The notes under the pieces: generated by a model
The model's input: only the letters and a program-made list of their open reading frames with translations
Databases searched by the model: none
Told to the model about the DNA's origin: nothing
Part shown: positions 22,887 to 24,026 of the stretch, piece after piece
How the letters are laid out: the number at the start of each line of letters is the position of its first letter
How positions within the stretch are numbered: the stretch's first letter is position 1
Position numbers and translations under genes: made by a program
From: Bacillota bacterium
GTDB lineage: Bacteria; Bacillota; Clostridia; Christensenellales; Aristaeellaceae
NCBI GenBank assembly: GCA_023411395.1
Contig: JAEYOV010000057.1
Location: forward strand, 1 to 24,026
Reading direction: 5' to 3'
Length of the DNA stretch: 24,026 bases

Positions 22887-23156
22887 TCAGCATTTCTTCG
22901 GAGCTTGCCCTCGTTCCTCCTCGTACCATCGCCCTTCGCCAAAATTGAGTAATATCCGCTTGCCCTTCACCCAACAGATGTAGCAGGTTCCATTAACCCC
23001 TGGGTCTTTATCCGAAAGAGGGTATGTGCCCGAAATATCCTCGATCTCATCAATCCTTCCATCCTTCCTGATGATCGCTCTGGGCACGACAATCCCATCG
23101 AGAGTAAAGTCTGCATTTACTGTAACAAATATTTTCTCGTTTTCGATCATCGCCAT
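22887..23156 (-). CDS. Small conserved-looking hypothetical protein (89 residues)
   Basis: The function is unknown. The protein is compact, mostly beta by appearance: VNADFTLDGIVVPRAIIRKD, then GRIDEIEDI, GTCYICWVKGKRILLNFGEGRWYEEE. This pattern (DG..IP..I...DGR..EI ... Y.C...GK...L.F..GRW) recalls small Bacillota proteins sometimes found near Y-family polymerase genes. That is memory, not a search. The C-terminus is basic, ending in APKKC. No strong ribosome binding site precedes either candidate ATG (23156 or 23150), which lowers confidence in the exact start. It lies on the presumed element side of the tRNA fragment. Confidence 0.6.
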   Translation of the reverse strand: MAMIENEKIFVTVNADFTLDGIVVPRAIIRKDGRIDEIEDISGTYPLSDKDPGVNGTCYICWVKGKRILLNFGEGRWYEEERGQAPKKC

Positions 23157-23305
23157 AAGCTAAACTGCCTTACGATAGATGCGCCGTATTGGAACAAGGA
23201 ATTCATGCCAAAGGGCTGGCCCGTCGCTTTGCAAGCTTCGGATACCAGCCCCTTTTGATACCGTACGTTTTGTTTTCAAGTTGCCCTGGCAGCATAGCCA
23301 CTTGA

Positions 23306-23398
23306 TCAGCTTTTCACCAGGTATGCCGTCATGACAAACCCACGGATGCCGCCCACTTCAATTTCGTACCATCCACACGTGTTCGTATAGGTTCTGGG
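23306..23398 (-). pseudogene. C-terminal half of a bacterial SH3 domain beyond an in-frame TGA
   Basis: After the TGA at 23401-23399 the same reading frame stays open for 30 codons to a TGA at 23308-23306. The encoded residues include RTYTNTCGWYEIEVGGIRGF followed by VMTAYLVKS, matching the end of an SH3b domain (family pattern GWYkVeVnGktGYVsgkYL). The N-terminal SH3 half (usually LNVRSGP) is not seen in any frame upstream. So either the upstream gene has lost its tail by a nonsense mutation plus deletion, or this is a leftover from recombination. Read-through cannot be excluded. Confidence 0.65.
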
Positions 23399-24026
23399 TC
23401 AGCCGTGCCCGCCGCCCGGTGCGCAGGTATAAAGTATCTTCCGTGTGTAGGCATGCACATAGACCGCGTATTCGCTGCCGCCCCGGTCATTCAGGTAGTC
23501 AATCTGCCAGTAGGGCGCATCAAAGGCGGTACTTGTTTCCACATACCGGACGCTCACCGTGTAGGCGGAGGGATCGAAGCCCGAATACTTGCCTGCCAGC
23601 GCCTTTTTACCAATGGAGAGCGCATCCGATTTGGAAAGGGGATTTGCCTTTTCTTCCTCGCCGTATACAGGGGCAGGCGTAGGCGTAGCATAGCTGATCT
23701 CGGTCAGGTCGGATTCCGCGCCCTGGATGATGTAGATTACCTTTTGGGTAAACGTATGCACCATCACAATAAACTTGACCGCCGTGAGCTTGGGATAGCC
23801 CTCTTTGGACGCCACATAGTTGAACTGCCAGTAAGGCTGTTCAAACTGCGTGGGTTCGTTGTCATGGTAGGAGGCCTCCACCGTATAGGCGGAGGGGCCC
23901 TTAAAGGCTCCAAACTTGTCGTCCAGGGCGCTTGCGCCAATGCTGGCCGCCTTTTCCTTGGATATCTCCCCCATGCCGTCGTAGGATTTGCGGGGGGCGG
24001 GCGTACCGCGGGTCGGCATCCCGTAT
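23399..24026 (-). CDS. Protein with two PepSY-like repeats (5'-truncated at window edge)
   Basis: The frame runs off the right edge, so the N-terminus is missing; an ATG at 24019 is only an internal Met. The visible 200-odd residues hold two repeats of about 75 residues. Repeat 1 runs from ISKEKAASIGASALDDKFG through YTVEASYHD, PYWQFNYV and VMVHTFTQKVIYI. Repeat 2 runs from LSKSDALSIGKKALAGKYSG through YTVSVRYVE, PYWQIDYL and VYVHAYTRKILYT. A TPTPAP linker separates them. Helix plus strands ending in a Thr-x-K-(I/V)-(L/I)-Y signature is PepSY-like. These domains often bind or inhibit peptidases outside the cell. The linker suggests a secreted protein. It stops at a TGA, after which an SH3-like tail continues in frame. 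Confidence 0.72.
   Translation of the reverse strand, partial: YGMPTRGTPAPRKSYDGMGEISKEKAASIGASALDDKFGAFKGPSAYTVEASYHDNEPTQFEQPYWQFNYVASKEGYPKLTAVKFIVMVHTFTQKVIYIIQGAESDLTEISYATPTPAPVYGEEEKANPLSKSDALSIGKKALAGKYSGFDPSAYTVSVRYVETSTAFDAPYWQIDYLNDRGGSEYAVYVHAYTRKILYTCAPGGGHG

Noticed and set aside
23399..23401. TGA as selenocysteine codon
   Set aside because: The codon lies in a Gly-rich linker-like context, not in a redox motif, and I see no convincing SECIS-type hairpin immediately downstream.

Overview
The window looks like chromosomal DNA from a high-GC member of the Clostridia (Bacillota), probably an uncultured gut or rumen lineage. The signs are strong AGGAGG-type ribosome binding sites, consensus sigma-A promoters with 17-base spacers, B. 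subtilis-type LexA boxes, an L,D-transpeptidase with peptidoglycan-binding repeats and Thr-Pro linkers, a compact FtsH, and secreted proteins with similar TPTPAP linkers. No rRNA, CRISPR array, transposase or integrase is visible. This taxonomic placement is inference.

Layout. 1-227 holds a cluster of five hairpins downstream of a sugar ABC-transporter binding protein (228-1412, minus), which is divergent from an AraC-type regulator (1590-2774, plus). 2787-5437 is a minus-strand operon: membrane-anchored metallophosphoesterase, then SDR oxidoreductase (4-base ATGA overlap), then Gfo/Idh/MocA oxidoreductase. It is divergent from an aldo/keto reductase (5645-6637) and an MFS exporter (6713-7942). 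A 92-residue protein with 16 cysteines (8126-8404) converges on ftsH (8504-10198, minus).

10360-14444 is a cell-wall block: a class A penicillin-binding protein with an FN3-like tail (plus), converging on murC (minus). A radical SAM protein of the spore-photoproduct-lyase type (14592-15479, plus) has a LexA box inside its promoter. A four-repeat L,D-transpeptidase (15547-17280, minus) follows. Next come a GNAT acetyltransferase (17545-18147), a nucleoside deaminase fused to a Cys-rich C-terminal domain (18155-19030, minus), and an Lnt/nitrilase-like membrane enzyme (19205-20677, minus). The last is divergent from a TetR regulator (20875-21456), with face-to-face consensus promoters and operator-like palindromes.

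The right end carries a secreted Pro/Thr-rich protein (21783-22553), a 44-base 3' fragment of a tRNA gene (probably tRNA-Lys) that looks like an integration scar, a small hypothetical protein (22887-23156), and a 5'-truncated protein with two PepSY-like repeats. That last frame is interrupted by one TGA and then continues into the C-terminal half of a bacterial SH3 domain.

Most promising for novelty are the Cys-rich protein, the deaminase fusion, the two LexA-like boxes, the tRNA scar, the TetR/Lnt-like switch, the hairpin cluster and the interrupted SH3 frame. I did not see a single large, clearly new multi-gene system. All family calls come from reading motifs; no database search was run.
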